Of a stretch of 64,000 nt of DNA, positions 9,413 to 17,578 are shown one piece after another. The stretch is taken from the NCBI RefSeq assembly GCF_019801465.1, contig NZ_JAHVJA010000001.1, positions 434,001 to 498,000 on the forward strand, given 5' to 3'. A program made the translations under genes and the position numbers. The stretch comes from Leisingera daeponensis. GTDB taxonomy: Bacteria > Pseudomonadota > Alphaproteobacteria > Rhodobacterales > Rhodobacteraceae. Each line of letters starts with the position of its first letter. The first letter of the stretch is position 1. The notes under the pieces are model-generated. The model was given only the letters and a program-made list of their open reading frames with translations. It was not told the DNA's origin and made no database searches.

Positions 9413-9442
9413 AAAAAACCTCCCCAGTTGCCTGGAGAGGTT
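9413..9442 (-). terminator. Intrinsic terminator whose 3' arm is also the SD of the TPR gene
   Basis: Read on the minus strand, a 9-bp stem (AACCTCTCC with GGGGAGGTT, one G-T pair, 8-base loop) is followed by six T residues, then C and the ATG of the TPR gene at 9411. It lies 30-60 bases after the stop codon of the MFS gene, so it fits a terminator for that gene. The GGGGAGG of the 3' arm is at the correct distance to be the Shine-Dalgarno of the TPR gene. Confidence 0.8.
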
Positions 9443-9471
9443 ATGAGCGCAGCCAGAGGCCGGCAAGGCGG

Positions 9472-10695
9472 TTATTCGGCGGGCAGGCGGGCTTCGGCCT
9501 TGGCCATTTGCAGCATCAGCAGGAACGCGATGCAGGCCATGATCAAAAGCCCTGCCGCCAGCGGCACCAGCGAACCGTCAAACAGCAGCCCGACAGGCGC
9601 GGCGATGGCGGCGGCCAGAACAGTCGAAATCGCCCCGATGACTGAAGCGGCCATGCCGGCGATATGGCCCATCGGCTCCATCGCCATGGCATTGAGGTTG
9701 CCGACGGTAGTGCCGACCATACAGAAAACGCTGGCCTGCCAGCCCACAAACAGGCCGAACATCCACGGGTCCGGCAGGCTCCAGCCGCTGATCAGCAGCA
9801 TCGCGCCGGTGATCAGGATCTGGGCGGCCAGCGAAACGGTGACGATGCGGCGCATGCCGATCCGGACCACGATTGCGGCATTCAGCAGGCTGGCAGTGCC
9901 GGAAATCACCGCGACCAGCCCGAACCAGAAGGGGAAGCTTGCCGCGCGGCCAAAGATGATGTCGTAGACCTGCTGCACCATGGTCAGCATGGTGAACAGC
10001 ATGCCCAGGCACAGCGTCTGCACCATGATCGACAGGCGTACCGTCGGGTGGCTGAGCATCTCTTTGACAGCCCCCATCAGCAGCGGCATGCGCATGGCGC
10101 GGCGGTCTTCACGCGCCAGTGTCTCCGGCAGGCGGAGGCTGGTCCACAGGACAATGACGGCGGCAAACAGCGCAAACAGCAGGAAGATGGCGCGCCAGCC
10201 GGACAGCGCGATGATGCCTGCGCCCATCAAGGGGGCAATGGCCGGAACAATCATGAAGATCATCATGGCAATCGACATCAGCCGCGCCATTTCACGACCC
10301 GAATAAAGGTCGCGGACAACAGCAACCCCCGCGACGCGCGGGCCGGCAGCACCAATTCCCATCAGCACGCGGGAGATCAGCAGAACCTCCAGCGACGGCG
10401 ACAGCCACGCGGTCAGCGCGGAGAGGACATATAGGGCGCAGCCCGCGGCCACCACAGGCTTGCGTCCAAAAGCATCCGACAACGGGCCGGTGAAGAAAGT
10501 GCCAAGCCCCATGCCCAGCACAAAGGAGGTCAGCACCAGCTGCGCCCGGTTGATGTTGTCCGGGCTGAGCGTCTGGCCGATTTCCGGCAGGGCGGGCAGC
10601 ATGGCGTCGATCGACAGTGCAATGGTGGCGAACATCATTGCAATCAGTGCAATGAATTCAGCCTTGGCCATGCCATGGTTGGGGGATTGTGACAT
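9472..10695 (-). CDS. MFS drug-resistance transporter, Bcr/CflA type
   Basis: A 407-aa polytopic membrane protein with about 12 hydrophobic segments. The start (AEFIALIAMMFATIALSID AMLPALPEIG, spaced here only for length) and the loop GTFFTGPLSDAFGRKPVV, a version of the MFS motif A between spans 2 and 3, are typical of the Bcr/CflA subgroup of proton-driven exporters (bicyclomycin, chloramphenicol). The segment VLMGIGAAGPRVAGVAVVRD matches the antiporter motif C region. Real substrates cannot be predicted. The gene stands alone, ends at a strong terminator, and has about 150 bp upstream. Confidence 0.92.
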   Translation of the reverse strand: MSQSPNHGMAKAEFIALIAMMFATIALSIDAMLPALPEIGQTLSPDNINRAQLVLTSFVLGMGLGTFFTGPLSDAFGRKPVVAAGCALYVLSALTAWLSPSLEVLLISRVLMGIGAAGPRVAGVAVVRDLYSGREMARLMSIAMMIFMIVPAIAPLMGAGIIALSGWRAIFLLFALFAAVIVLWTSLRLPETLAREDRRAMRMPLLMGAVKEMLSHPTVRLSIMVQTLCLGMLFTMLTMVQQVYDIIFGRAASFPFWFGLVAVISGTASLLNAAIVVRIGMRRIVTVSLAAQILITGAMLLISGWSLPDPWMFGLFVGWQASVFCMVGTTVGNLNAMAMEPMGHIAGMAASVIGAISTVLAAAIAAPVGLLFDGSLVPLAAGLLIMACIAFLLMLQMAKAEARLPAE

Positions 10696-10847
10696 TTGAA
10701 ACCTCGATCGGCACTGCAGGCGGTCCCCCTGGATCGGGGCCGGTCTGGGAGCCGTCCGCTCCCGCTACCATAAACCTGCCTGCCGTGCCAGCGCCCGGCT
10801 GCACAGGGAACTGTGCATAGTTGCGATGCTAAGTAATTCGCGGCGGG

Positions 10848-11513
10848 CTATTCGGTCCCGGCTGCCTTCAGCTGCTGCAAAATGTCTTCAATCACTTGCT
10901 TCCACAGCTCCGGCGGCTGCGCACCCGGTACAGCGTGCTGGTTGGCGACGATGAAAGTCGGGACCGAGCTCACGCCCATCTTGCGGGAATGCGCGTCGCG
11001 GTCGCGGATCTCCTGCACATCGCTGTCGCCCTCCAGCAGGCGGGCGGCGACATCTGCCTCCATGCCTGCCTCCTGCGCGATTTCCGCCAGCACCGCATGG
11101 TCGCCAATGTCCTTGGCGTCCACGAAATAGGCTTGGAACAGGGCATCGACGACCTGCGTCTGCTTGCCCTCGATCCCGGCCCAATGGATCAGCCGGTGCG
11201 CATCCAGGGTGTTGGGGGTGCGCTGCATGGCTTCAAAATTGATCGTGAGACCGGCCTTCTCCGCGTGCTCCACCACCGGCGCATACGCTTTCACCGCGCC
11301 TTCCTTGCCGCCGAACTTGCGCTCCAGGTATTCTCGCCGGTCCATGCCTTCGCGTGGCATGTCGGGGTTCAGCTGGAACGGGTGCCATTCGGTGACGAAG
11401 GGGTGGTCCGGCACTTCCGCCAGCGCCTTGTCCAGATGGGTCTTGCCGATATAGCACCAGGGGCAGATCGGGTCGGACAGGATGTCGAGCTTGACGGTGG
11501 CCATTTGGGTCAT
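10848..11513 (-). CDS. DsbA-family oxidoreductase/2-hydroxychromene-2-carboxylate isomerase-like protein (FrnE type)
   Basis: A 221-aa cytoplasmic protein with a thioredoxin fold. The CPWC motif in SDPICPWCYIGKTHLDKAL near residue 20, the insertion of alpha helices and the cis-Pro segment VSSVPTFIVANQHAVPGAQP are typical of the FrnE/HCCA-isomerase branch of DsbA-like proteins. These are thiol-disulfide oxidoreductases or glutathione-dependent isomerases. The start overlaps the stop of the acyl-CoA synthetase by ATGA, so translation is coupled; a second start three codons inside is also possible. The coupling suggests a shared pathway for a small carboxylic or aromatic acid, which is an inference. 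Confidence 0.88.
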   Translation of the reverse strand: MTQMATVKLDILSDPICPWCYIGKTHLDKALAEVPDHPFVTEWHPFQLNPDMPREGMDRREYLERKFGGKEGAVKAYAPVVEHAEKAGLTINFEAMQRTPNTLDAHRLIHWAGIEGKQTQVVDALFQAYFVDAKDIGDHAVLAEIAQEAGMEADVAARLLEGDSDVQEIRDRDAHSRKMGVSSVPTFIVANQHAVPGAQPPELWKQVIEDILQQLKAAGTE

Positions 11514-13015
11514 CCTTTGAACAGGGCAGGCAGGGCGCGGCGCAGCAATTTTCCGTTGGCGCCGGTGGGCAGCGCGTCCAGATGCACATAGGCGCGGGGC
11601 TGCTTGTAGCGGGCCAGGCGCCGGGATGCAAAGGCCTGCAGTTCGTCCGTCTTCAACTCTTCGGGACCGGTGTAGAAGGCAGCGATGATATAGGTGTCCT
11701 CCTTCACCTCCACCGCGGCGGCACCGGCCTGGGTGATGCCGGGATGGGCGGCCAGCGCGGTTTCGACCTCGATCGGCGACACCCGGTAGCCGCCAGCGTT
11801 CATCATGTCGTCGCTGCGCCCGAGGTAGCGGATCTGCCCGTCCGCCGACATTGCCCCCTGGTCGCCGGTCAGAAACCAGTCGCCCTGATAGCGGGCCGCT
11901 GTTTCCTCCGGCGCGTTCAGATAGCCGAGCATCAGCCCCGGGTCAGCGCGGTGGATGGCGATGGTGCCTTCCTCGCCGATCGGAACCGGGCCTTCGGCGC
12001 CGACAATTGCCACCTTGCGGCCGGGCTGAGGCTGGCCCAGGCTGCCGTCCTGTGCGGGATGCGATGGCGAGGAGGAAATGAAGGTGGAGCATTCCGACAT
12101 GCCGAATGCCTCGTACAGCCCGCAGCCGGCAGCAGCCTGCCACGCCTCGTGAAGGTGCCGTGAAAGCTTTTCACCAGCGCAAAGCCCGTGCCGCAGCTCC
12201 GGCAGTTCCAGCGCGCTGCCCTTCAGGAACTTACGGTAGACGCCGGGGGCCGCGGCAAAGATCGTCGCGCGGTGGCGCTGCAGCAGCGCGGGCAGGTCCT
12301 GCGGCGCCGTGCCGGGGGCCGGGATCAGCGCAGTGGCACCCGCCGCCCAGGGGTCCATCAGCCCGGTGCCCAGGGTGTAGGTCCAGTTGAAGGCGCCTGC
12401 ATGCAGCAGCCGGTCGTCCTCTGTCAGCCCGTACCAGCCTTCCACCATCATCTGCCGCGCCCAGACCGCCCTGTGGGCATGCGCAACAGCACGCGGTTTC
12501 CCGCTGGTGCCAGAGGTGTAGACCACATAGGCAAGCCGCTCCGGGTCTCCTGCGGCGTAGCCGCATGGGGGGAGGCCGTGCATCTCCAGCAGCTCTGCCG
12601 TGCTGATCTGCCGGGGGTGACTCGCGCAGGCCACCGAGGGGTCGCGCAGCACCGCAGCCGGGCGCAGCTCCGCTATCATCCGGGCAGTCTCGGTCTCCGT
12701 CAGCTGGGCCGAGGTGGGCACCGGCACCAGCCCGGCGGCGATGGCGCCGAGGTAGGCAATTGGAAACTCGACCGTGTTGCCAAGGCGCATCAGGACGATG
12801 TCCCCTGGAACCAGGCCGGCCCGCAGCAGCCCGGTGCCGGTGCCGCGCACGGCGGCCTCCAGCCGGGCATAGCTCCAATCCGCGCTGGCGCCGCCGTCAA
12901 GCACCGACAAAGCGGTCTTGCCCGCCAGCCGCGCGGAATGGCGCAGCACATGGGCCGCAAGGTTGAAGGGTGAAGGGCAGGGCGCAAACGGCCCCTGATC
13001 GAAAATTGAAAGCAT
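11510..13015 (-). CDS. Acyl-CoA synthetase (AMP-dependent, benzoate-CoA-ligase-like)
   Basis: A 501-aa member of the ANL adenylating superfamily, which activates a carboxylate with ATP and joins it to CoA. Visible core motifs are the P-loop YTSGTSGKPRAVAHAHRA, the EAFGMSECSTF segment, the hinge LTGDQGAMSADG with YLGRSDDMMNAGGYRVSPIEVE, and the terminal catalytic lysine in LPTGANGKLLRR. The layout resembles benzoate-CoA ligase and related aryl/short-chain ligases; substrate is not certain. It forms a two-gene operon with the DsbA-fold gene and is divergent from an XRE-cupin regulator 64 bp away that probably controls it. Confidence 0.93.
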   Translation of the reverse strand: MLSIFDQGPFAPCPSPFNLAAHVLRHSARLAGKTALSVLDGGASADWSYARLEAAVRGTGTGLLRAGLVPGDIVLMRLGNTVEFPIAYLGAIAAGLVPVPTSAQLTETETARMIAELRPAAVLRDPSVACASHPRQISTAELLEMHGLPPCGYAAGDPERLAYVVYTSGTSGKPRAVAHAHRAVWARQMMVEGWYGLTEDDRLLHAGAFNWTYTLGTGLMDPWAAGATALIPAPGTAPQDLPALLQRHRATIFAAAPGVYRKFLKGSALELPELRHGLCAGEKLSRHLHEAWQAAAGCGLYEAFGMSECSTFISSSPSHPAQDGSLGQPQPGRKVAIVGAEGPVPIGEEGTIAIHRADPGLMLGYLNAPEETAARYQGDWFLTGDQGAMSADGQIRYLGRSDDMMNAGGYRVSPIEVETALAAHPGITQAGAAAVEVKEDTYIIAAFYTGPEELKTDELQAFASRRLARYKQPRAYVHLDALPTGANGKLLRRALPALFKG

Positions 13016-13079
13016 GGCAAATGGCTAGCCCTCTCTGTCCTGCGTTGCAAGGCGCGCAGGTGCGGCTTATAGATTGGCT

Positions 13080-13703
13080 ATGAAGAACCGCGACCCGAAA
13101 TCCCTGATTACCATCGCCCGCGCCAACGGCGGTGACGATCAAGCAGAACCCTTGGATCTGGGCGCCCGCGTGCGCGAACTGCGCAAGGCGCGGGACTGGA
13201 CACTGGAGCATGCGGCCAATCAGGCAGGGCTGGCGCGGTCTACCCTGTCCAAGATCGAAAACGGCCAGATGTCACCGACTTACGAGGCGTTGAAGAAGCT
13301 GGCCGAAGGGTTGGAGATCTCGATTCCGCAGCTGTTCACCCCGCCGCAGCGGGATCAGGTGAACGGGCGGATGACGGTGACCAAATCCGGCGATGGCTCG
13401 GCCCACGCCACTGCGACATACGAGCATGAACTGCTGGCCGACGGGCTTACGCGCAAGCAGATGCTGCCCTACCGGGCGCGGGTCCGGGCGCGGTCGATGG
13501 AGGAATTTGACGGCTGGGTGCGCCATGACGGCGAGGAATTCCTCTATGTGCTGACCGGCGTGGTCAAGCTCTACACGGAATTCTACGAGCCGGTGGAAAT
13601 GCGCCGCGGCGACAGCGCCTATTACGACGCCGCCATGGGGCATAACGTGATTTCTGTCAGCCCTGAGGACGCGATGATCCTCTGGGTGACGTCGCTGGCC
13701 TGA
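13080..13703 (+). CDS. XRE-family transcriptional regulator with C-terminal cupin domain
   Basis: A 207-aa DNA-binding protein. The helix-turn-helix lies at about residues 25-80 (LGARVRELRKARDWTLEHAA, then STLSKIENGQMSPTYEALKKLAEG), followed by a cupin_2 sensor domain with HDGEEFLYVLTGVVKLYTEF and the histidine segment MGHNVISVSPEDA. Regulators of this build respond to small ligands and often control the adjacent catabolic gene. It is divergent from the acyl-CoA synthetase with a 64-bp shared promoter region, so that operon is the likely target. ATG 13080 is preferred; the track of an upstream TTG adds only two residues. Confidence 0.92.
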   Translation: MKNRDPKSLITIARANGGDDQAEPLDLGARVRELRKARDWTLEHAANQAGLARSTLSKIENGQMSPTYEALKKLAEGLEISIPQLFTPPQRDQVNGRMTVTKSGDGSAHATATYEHELLADGLTRKQMLPYRARVRARSMEEFDGWVRHDGEEFLYVLTGVVKLYTEFYEPVEMRRGDSAYYDAAMGHNVISVSPEDAMILWVTSLA

Positions 13704-13711
13704 AACCGCGA

Positions 13712-13942
13712 TCAGTGCGGGCGGCCGTCCAGCTCTCTCAGCAGGCTTTCGATATACAGGAAATCGTCCACCTCTTCCTTGGCTTCGTTCAGGGTGAGGT
13801 GATGGGTCCGTGCCAGATAGGCAACAAATCTGTCCCGGTCATCCAATATTGACGGCGCGTTGCTCGCTTTCAGATGCGGAAAGCGCTGTTTGATGCGGGG
13901 CATCCTGTCAATCCAGCTGGCAGCTGCTGCTTGTACAGGCAT
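13712..13942 (-). CDS. Small conserved-looking protein of unknown function
   Basis: A 76-aa soluble, charged protein with no signal or membrane segment. The start at ATG 13942 is supported by AGGGAG seven bases upstream; a TTG six codons earlier is less likely. It contains IDRMPRIKQRFPHLKASN and the acidic helix NEAKEEVDDFLYIESLLREL. I do not recognise the family. It converges on the XRE-cupin gene with only 8 bases between the stop codons. It faces a long, structured intergenic region upstream. Confidence 0.6.
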   Translation of the reverse strand: MPVQAAAASWIDRMPRIKQRFPHLKASNAPSILDDRDRFVAYLARTHHLTLNEAKEEVDDFLYIESLLRELDGRPH

Positions 13943-14558
13943 GGGGGCACTCCCTGACAAACGGTTTGATTATGGTTGGTGGACCCCCATGGTAACACTT
14001 TTTGCGGCATTTTGTAACGCCGGCCCCAAGCGGCCGGCACGGGGCGGCATTTTGAGCGGAATTCTGCTGATCGCTGGTGCGGCGGAAGCGGCCTTGCCTG
14101 TTCCGGGCTGCCGGTTCCTGCCCCGGTAAGTCATGCCGGAAGGTAGGCCGCCATGTGCCCGGCAAACTGCGCGCGGAGGTGCCGCTGCAGCCGTGCGCAC
14201 TTGCAGCGGAGGCGGCAAATCTGGTCAAGAAACCTGGCCAAGGCGACGGGCAAGCACGCCCCGGTGCTGTGCATGCCAGCATGTGCATGCTTGCGCTGCG
14301 GGACAGGAGCACAGGCCGCCGAAGCGGCTGGGCAGCAGAGGGAAGCCGGCAAGCACTCCGGTTAGAGGATAGCGTGACAGAGTGTTGTTGTGCGGCCGGG
14401 CTTTGCAGGATTGCAAGGCCAAACATCCCAAAGCCGGTCCAGTCTATAAGGGATCCAAACCGGCAGTTTTTTTCCGCCGTTCTCACCTGCACGAAATTTT
14501 CGGCTTGTCCCCTCCGCCCGGCAATGCGCCTTGCCGGGCTGCACAGCGCGCGATCAGA
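13943..14558. other. 616-bp intergenic region with several hairpins, no supported gene
   Basis: No reading frame here has a convincing start, codon pattern or homologue that I recognise. Several inverted repeats are visible: GCCGGCC/GGCCGGC at 14019-14038, an 8-bp repeat (CCCGGCAA/TTGCCGGG) at 14517-14538 just after the peptide-binding gene, and a GCCGGT/ACCGGC pair at 14433-14464 followed by seven T residues at 14467-14473. The last could end a plus-strand transcript that I cannot define. Confidence 0.5.
14517..14538 (-). terminator. Stem-loop after the peptide-binding protein gene
   Basis: An 8-bp perfect inverted repeat with a 6-base loop starts 21 bases downstream of the stop codon of the YejA-like gene. 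There is no T-run on the minus strand, so it may protect the mRNA end or work as a weak terminator. Confidence 0.45.
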
Positions 14559-16382
14559 TCAGTCCGCCTGATACCACCAGACATCCGGCATGAACTCCGT
14601 ACGGTCGCCGTAGATCGGAAGCTGGTCCGGGAACCGCATTTCCTTGATATGGGCAATGCGGCCGGTGTCGAAGCTCCAGAACGGAATGACATAACGCCCG
14701 GCGGTCAGCACCCGGTCCAGCGCCCGCACGGCGGCGGTGAAATCCTCCGGCTCCGTGGCGGTCAGCATCGCATCGATCATCGCCTCCGCTGCCGGGCTGT
14801 CCATACCCATCAGGTTGCGGCTGCCGGGCTGATCCACGCCTTCGCTGCCCCAGTAGTAGCGCTGCTCGTTACCGGGGCTCAGCGACAGTTCCCGGCGGAA
14901 GCGGGTGAGGTCGAAGTCATAGGCGTTTTCCCGTTCGGCGTATTGGGCGTTGTCCACGGTCTCGGCAGTCAGGGTAATCCCCAGCCGCTCTAGCGCGCGG
15001 GCGTAGATCTCGGTGACGGTTTTCATCTCGCCATCGCCTTGGCGGATCAGCACGTTCAGCGTCAGCCCGGCGCCGTCCGTGTTGCGCAGCACGCCGTCCG
15101 CAACAGTCCAGCCGGCCTCTTCCAGCAGCTTCATCGCCTTGCGCAGGTTGCCGCGGTTCCGCTTGCTGCCGTCGCCCTGGGGTAGGGTGTAACCCTCCAG
15201 CGTGCCGGGCAGCAGAGTGTCCGCATAGGGTTCCAGCAGCGCGCGCACCTTGCCCTCGGCAGCGCCGGGTCGCATCCCCAGCACCGAGCCGGAGAAATAG
15301 GAGGTGATCCGCTGCTGGGTGCCGCCGGTCACGGTGCCGTTGATGTATTCGAAGTTGAAGGCCAGCAGCAGCGCCTCGCGCACCCGCCAGTCATCCAGCG
15401 GTGCGCGGCGGGTGTTCATCACCAGGCCGGTCATGCCGGAAGGGCGCTGGTGCGGGATCTCGCTTTTGACCACATCGCCGCGGGTGATGGCCGGGAAATT
15501 GTAGACGCTGTCCCATTTGTCGGCATTGAACTCGCGCACCGCGCTCAGTTCCCCGGCCTTGAAGGCCTCGAACAGCACGGTTTCATCGCCAAAGAAATCG
15601 ATGCGCAGCTCGTCGAAGTTCTGGGTGCCGCGGCGCAGGGGCAGGTCCTTGCCCCAATAGTCCGGATTGCGGGCGAAGGTTACAAAGCGCCCCGGCTCGT
15701 AGGCGCTGACCACATAGGCACCTGTCCCGATCGGGGCGCCTTCGATCTCGTCGCTGCCGAACGACTTGCCTGTCCATTGCGCCTTCTTGAGGATCGGACG
15801 CAGCCCGGCGATCAGCGCCAGCTCGCGGTCCTCGGTATTGAAGGCCAGGCGAATGCTGCGCGGCCCGGTTTGCTCGATTGTCTCCACCTTGGTCCAGAAA
15901 CCGCGGTAGCGCGGATGGCCCTTCGTGCCCAGCGTCTCGTAGGACCAGATCACATCTTCGGCCGTGACCGGACTGCCGTCAGAGAATCGGGCCTCCTCCC
16001 GCAGGGTGAACTCGACCCAGGACCGGTCCTCCGGAACCTCAATCGATTCGGCCAGAAGACCGTAAAGGGTGAAGGGCTCGTCCCAGGAGCGGCCCATCAG
16101 ACTCTCGTATCCCCAGAACCTCAGCTGCCACGGAGAGGTTCCTTTGAGGGTGAACGGATTGAGGCTGTCAAAGCCTCCGGTATTGCCGAACACCGCCTTT
16201 CCGCCTTTCGGGGCCTCCGGATTGGCATAGGGTAAAGACACAAAATCCGGTGGCAAGGCGGGGTCGCCGTACATAGCTATGCCATGGGCCGATTCTGCCT
16301 GCGCGAAATTCGCGGTGAATGCCAGGGTGATTCCAGCCAGTGCTGCGCGAAGACTCCGGAAATTTTCTTTTCGCTGTTTCAC
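14559..16382 (-). CDS. ABC transporter substrate-binding protein, family 5 (YejA-like)
   Basis: A 607-aa periplasmic binding protein with a signal peptide at about residues 1-29 (cleavage after NFAQA). It shows the SBP family 5 pattern: HGIAMYGDPALPPDFVSLPYANPEAPKGG, FDSLNPFTLKG, then DGSPVTAEDVIWSYETL and VSAYEPGRFVTFARNPDYWG. The early APKGG segment and overall length fit the YejA/microcin C type that binds oligopeptides or peptide-nucleotides. No permease or ATPase gene follows it in this window, so it either works with a transporter encoded elsewhere or stands alone. Confidence 0.92.
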   Translation of the reverse strand: MKQRKENFRSLRAALAGITLAFTANFAQAESAHGIAMYGDPALPPDFVSLPYANPEAPKGGKAVFGNTGGFDSLNPFTLKGTSPWQLRFWGYESLMGRSWDEPFTLYGLLAESIEVPEDRSWVEFTLREEARFSDGSPVTAEDVIWSYETLGTKGHPRYRGFWTKVETIEQTGPRSIRLAFNTEDRELALIAGLRPILKKAQWTGKSFGSDEIEGAPIGTGAYVVSAYEPGRFVTFARNPDYWGKDLPLRRGTQNFDELRIDFFGDETVLFEAFKAGELSAVREFNADKWDSVYNFPAITRGDVVKSEIPHQRPSGMTGLVMNTRRAPLDDWRVREALLLAFNFEYINGTVTGGTQQRITSYFSGSVLGMRPGAAEGKVRALLEPYADTLLPGTLEGYTLPQGDGSKRNRGNLRKAMKLLEEAGWTVADGVLRNTDGAGLTLNVLIRQGDGEMKTVTEIYARALERLGITLTAETVDNAQYAERENAYDFDLTRFRRELSLSPGNEQRYYWGSEGVDQPGSRNLMGMDSPAAEAMIDAMLTATEPEDFTAAVRALDRVLTAGRYVIPFWSFDTGRIAHIKEMRFPDQLPIYGDRTEFMPDVWWYQAD

Positions 16383-16456
16383 AACAATCCCGCTCTGCCC
16401 TTATTTTCTTGCTTCCGCACGCTACGTGCGCTTTTTCGTCTTTTCAAACTTTTAGC

Positions 16457-16485
16457 TTGGACGAAAGCCGGAAATTGCTTATAAA
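16457..16485 (+). promoter_or_regulatory. Near-consensus sigma-70 promoter
   Basis: TTGGAC at 16457-16462, a 17-base spacer, and TATAAA at 16480-16485. This is one of the best housekeeping promoters in the window, and it points to a short unit that ends at a strong terminator about 75 bases later, not directly to a protein gene. Confidence 0.75.
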
Positions 16486-16491
16486 GGGGTC

Positions 16492-16565
16492 ACTGCTCGA
16501 TAGGTTTCTTGCCTGTATGAAACCTGCCTCAATAACTAACGCCCGCCTTGTGCGGGCGTTTTTTT
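16492..16565 (+). ncRNA. Candidate small RNA (~74 nt), unknown family
   Basis: Starting 6-7 bases after a near-perfect -10 box, the predicted RNA has a 5' hairpin (AGGTTTC 16502-16508 with GAAACCT 16519-16525, 10-base loop), a short single-stranded A-rich stretch, and a 9-bp GC-rich terminator hairpin (16538-16546 with 16552-16560) ending in seven U. No ORF of useful size fits inside. It lies between the divergent YejA-like gene and 3-hydroxybutyrate dehydrogenase. The layout is typical of a trans-acting sRNA, but expression is not shown and I do not recognise the family. Confidence 0.6.
16538..16565 (+). terminator. Strong intrinsic terminator
   Basis: A 9-bp perfect stem (AACGCCCGC with GCGGGCGTT) and 5-base loop followed by a run of seven T residues. 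It closes the candidate small RNA and would isolate the downstream dehydrogenase gene from upstream transcription. Confidence 0.9.
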
Positions 16566-16703
16566 CTGCCCGTTTCCCGCCCTTTTCGCCGGATGGTAAT
16601 TCCGGTTTTCAGCCACCGCTGCATCCGTAGTCTTACGCGTTTCTTTTGCATCTGCAGCATGGCACAGTACCGGCAGTTTCAATCAGCCAAGGGGCAGGAC
16701 GCG

Positions 16704-17477
16704 ATGACATTGCAAGGCAAGACCGCCGTTATCACCGGATCGAATTCAGGGATTGGCCTGGGGGTCGCGCGCGAACTGGCGCGGGCGGGGGCCAATGTGG
16801 TGCTCAACTCCTTTACGGACCGGGAGGAGGATCACGCGCTGGCAGCGGACCTCGCCCGTGAGTTCAGCGTCAAGGCCCAGTATATCCAGGCCGATATGTC
16901 CAAAGGGGCGGACTGCCGCGCGCTGATCGAAAAAGCCGCCGCCTGCGATATCCTGGTGAACAACGCAGGCATTCAGCATGTGGCGCCGATCGACGAGTTC
17001 CCTGAAGAAAAATGGGATGCGATCATCGCGATCAACATGAATTCGAACTTCCACACGATGGCGGCTGCGCTTCCGAAAATGCGCGCGGCGGGCTGGGGCC
17101 GGATCGTGAATATTGCGTCAGCGCACGGGCTGACCGCCTCGCCGTTCAAAGCCGCCTATGTGGCGGCAAAGCACGGGGTGGTGGGCATGACCAAGACGGT
17201 GGCGCTGGAAACCGCGGAAGAGCCGATCACCTGCAACGCGATCTGCCCGGGCTATGTGCTGACGCCGCTGGTCGAGGCGCAGATCCCCGACACCATGGAG
17301 AAGTACGGAATGGGCCGGGAAGAGGTGATCAAGAAGGTGATGCTGGAGCGCCAGCCGAGCCGGGAGTTCGCCACTGTGGAGCAACTCGGCGGCACCACGG
17401 TGTTCCTGTGCTCGGATGCGGCGGCGCAGATCACCGGCACCACCATCAGCGTCGATGGCGGCTGGACCGCGCTGTAA
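16704..17477 (+). CDS. bdhA: 3-Hydroxybutyrate dehydrogenase
   Basis: A 257-aa short-chain dehydrogenase that interconverts (R)-3-hydroxybutyrate and acetoacetate with NAD, the entry point for using PHB-derived monomers. The glycine motif TGSNSGIGLG lies near residue 12, NNAG near 90, the catalytic Ser in INIASAHG-type segment VNIASAHGLTAS and YVAAKHG as the Tyr-Lys pair. The segment LETAEEPITCNAICPGYVLTPLVEAQIP and the C-terminal ITGTTISVDGGWTAL are characteristic of HBDH. ATG 16704 has a GGGGCAGG ribosome-binding site; longer in-frame starts run into the sRNA unit. A patatin gene follows, giving a lipid/PHB theme. Confidence 0.95.
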   Translation: MTLQGKTAVITGSNSGIGLGVARELARAGANVVLNSFTDREEDHALAADLAREFSVKAQYIQADMSKGADCRALIEKAAACDILVNNAGIQHVAPIDEFPEEKWDAIIAINMNSNFHTMAAALPKMRAAGWGRIVNIASAHGLTASPFKAAYVAAKHGVVGMTKTVALETAEEPITCNAICPGYVLTPLVEAQIPDTMEKYGMGREEVIKKVMLERQPSREFATVEQLGGTTVFLCSDAAAQITGTTISVDGGWTAL

Positions 17478-17578
17478 GCGTTTGAAGCGGCGGCGGGAGG
17501 GGGCCAGCCCCCTCTTGCCCCTGGCGGGGCAATTCACCCCCGGAGTATTTTCACAAAGGTGAAACAGGCAGGTGGAAA

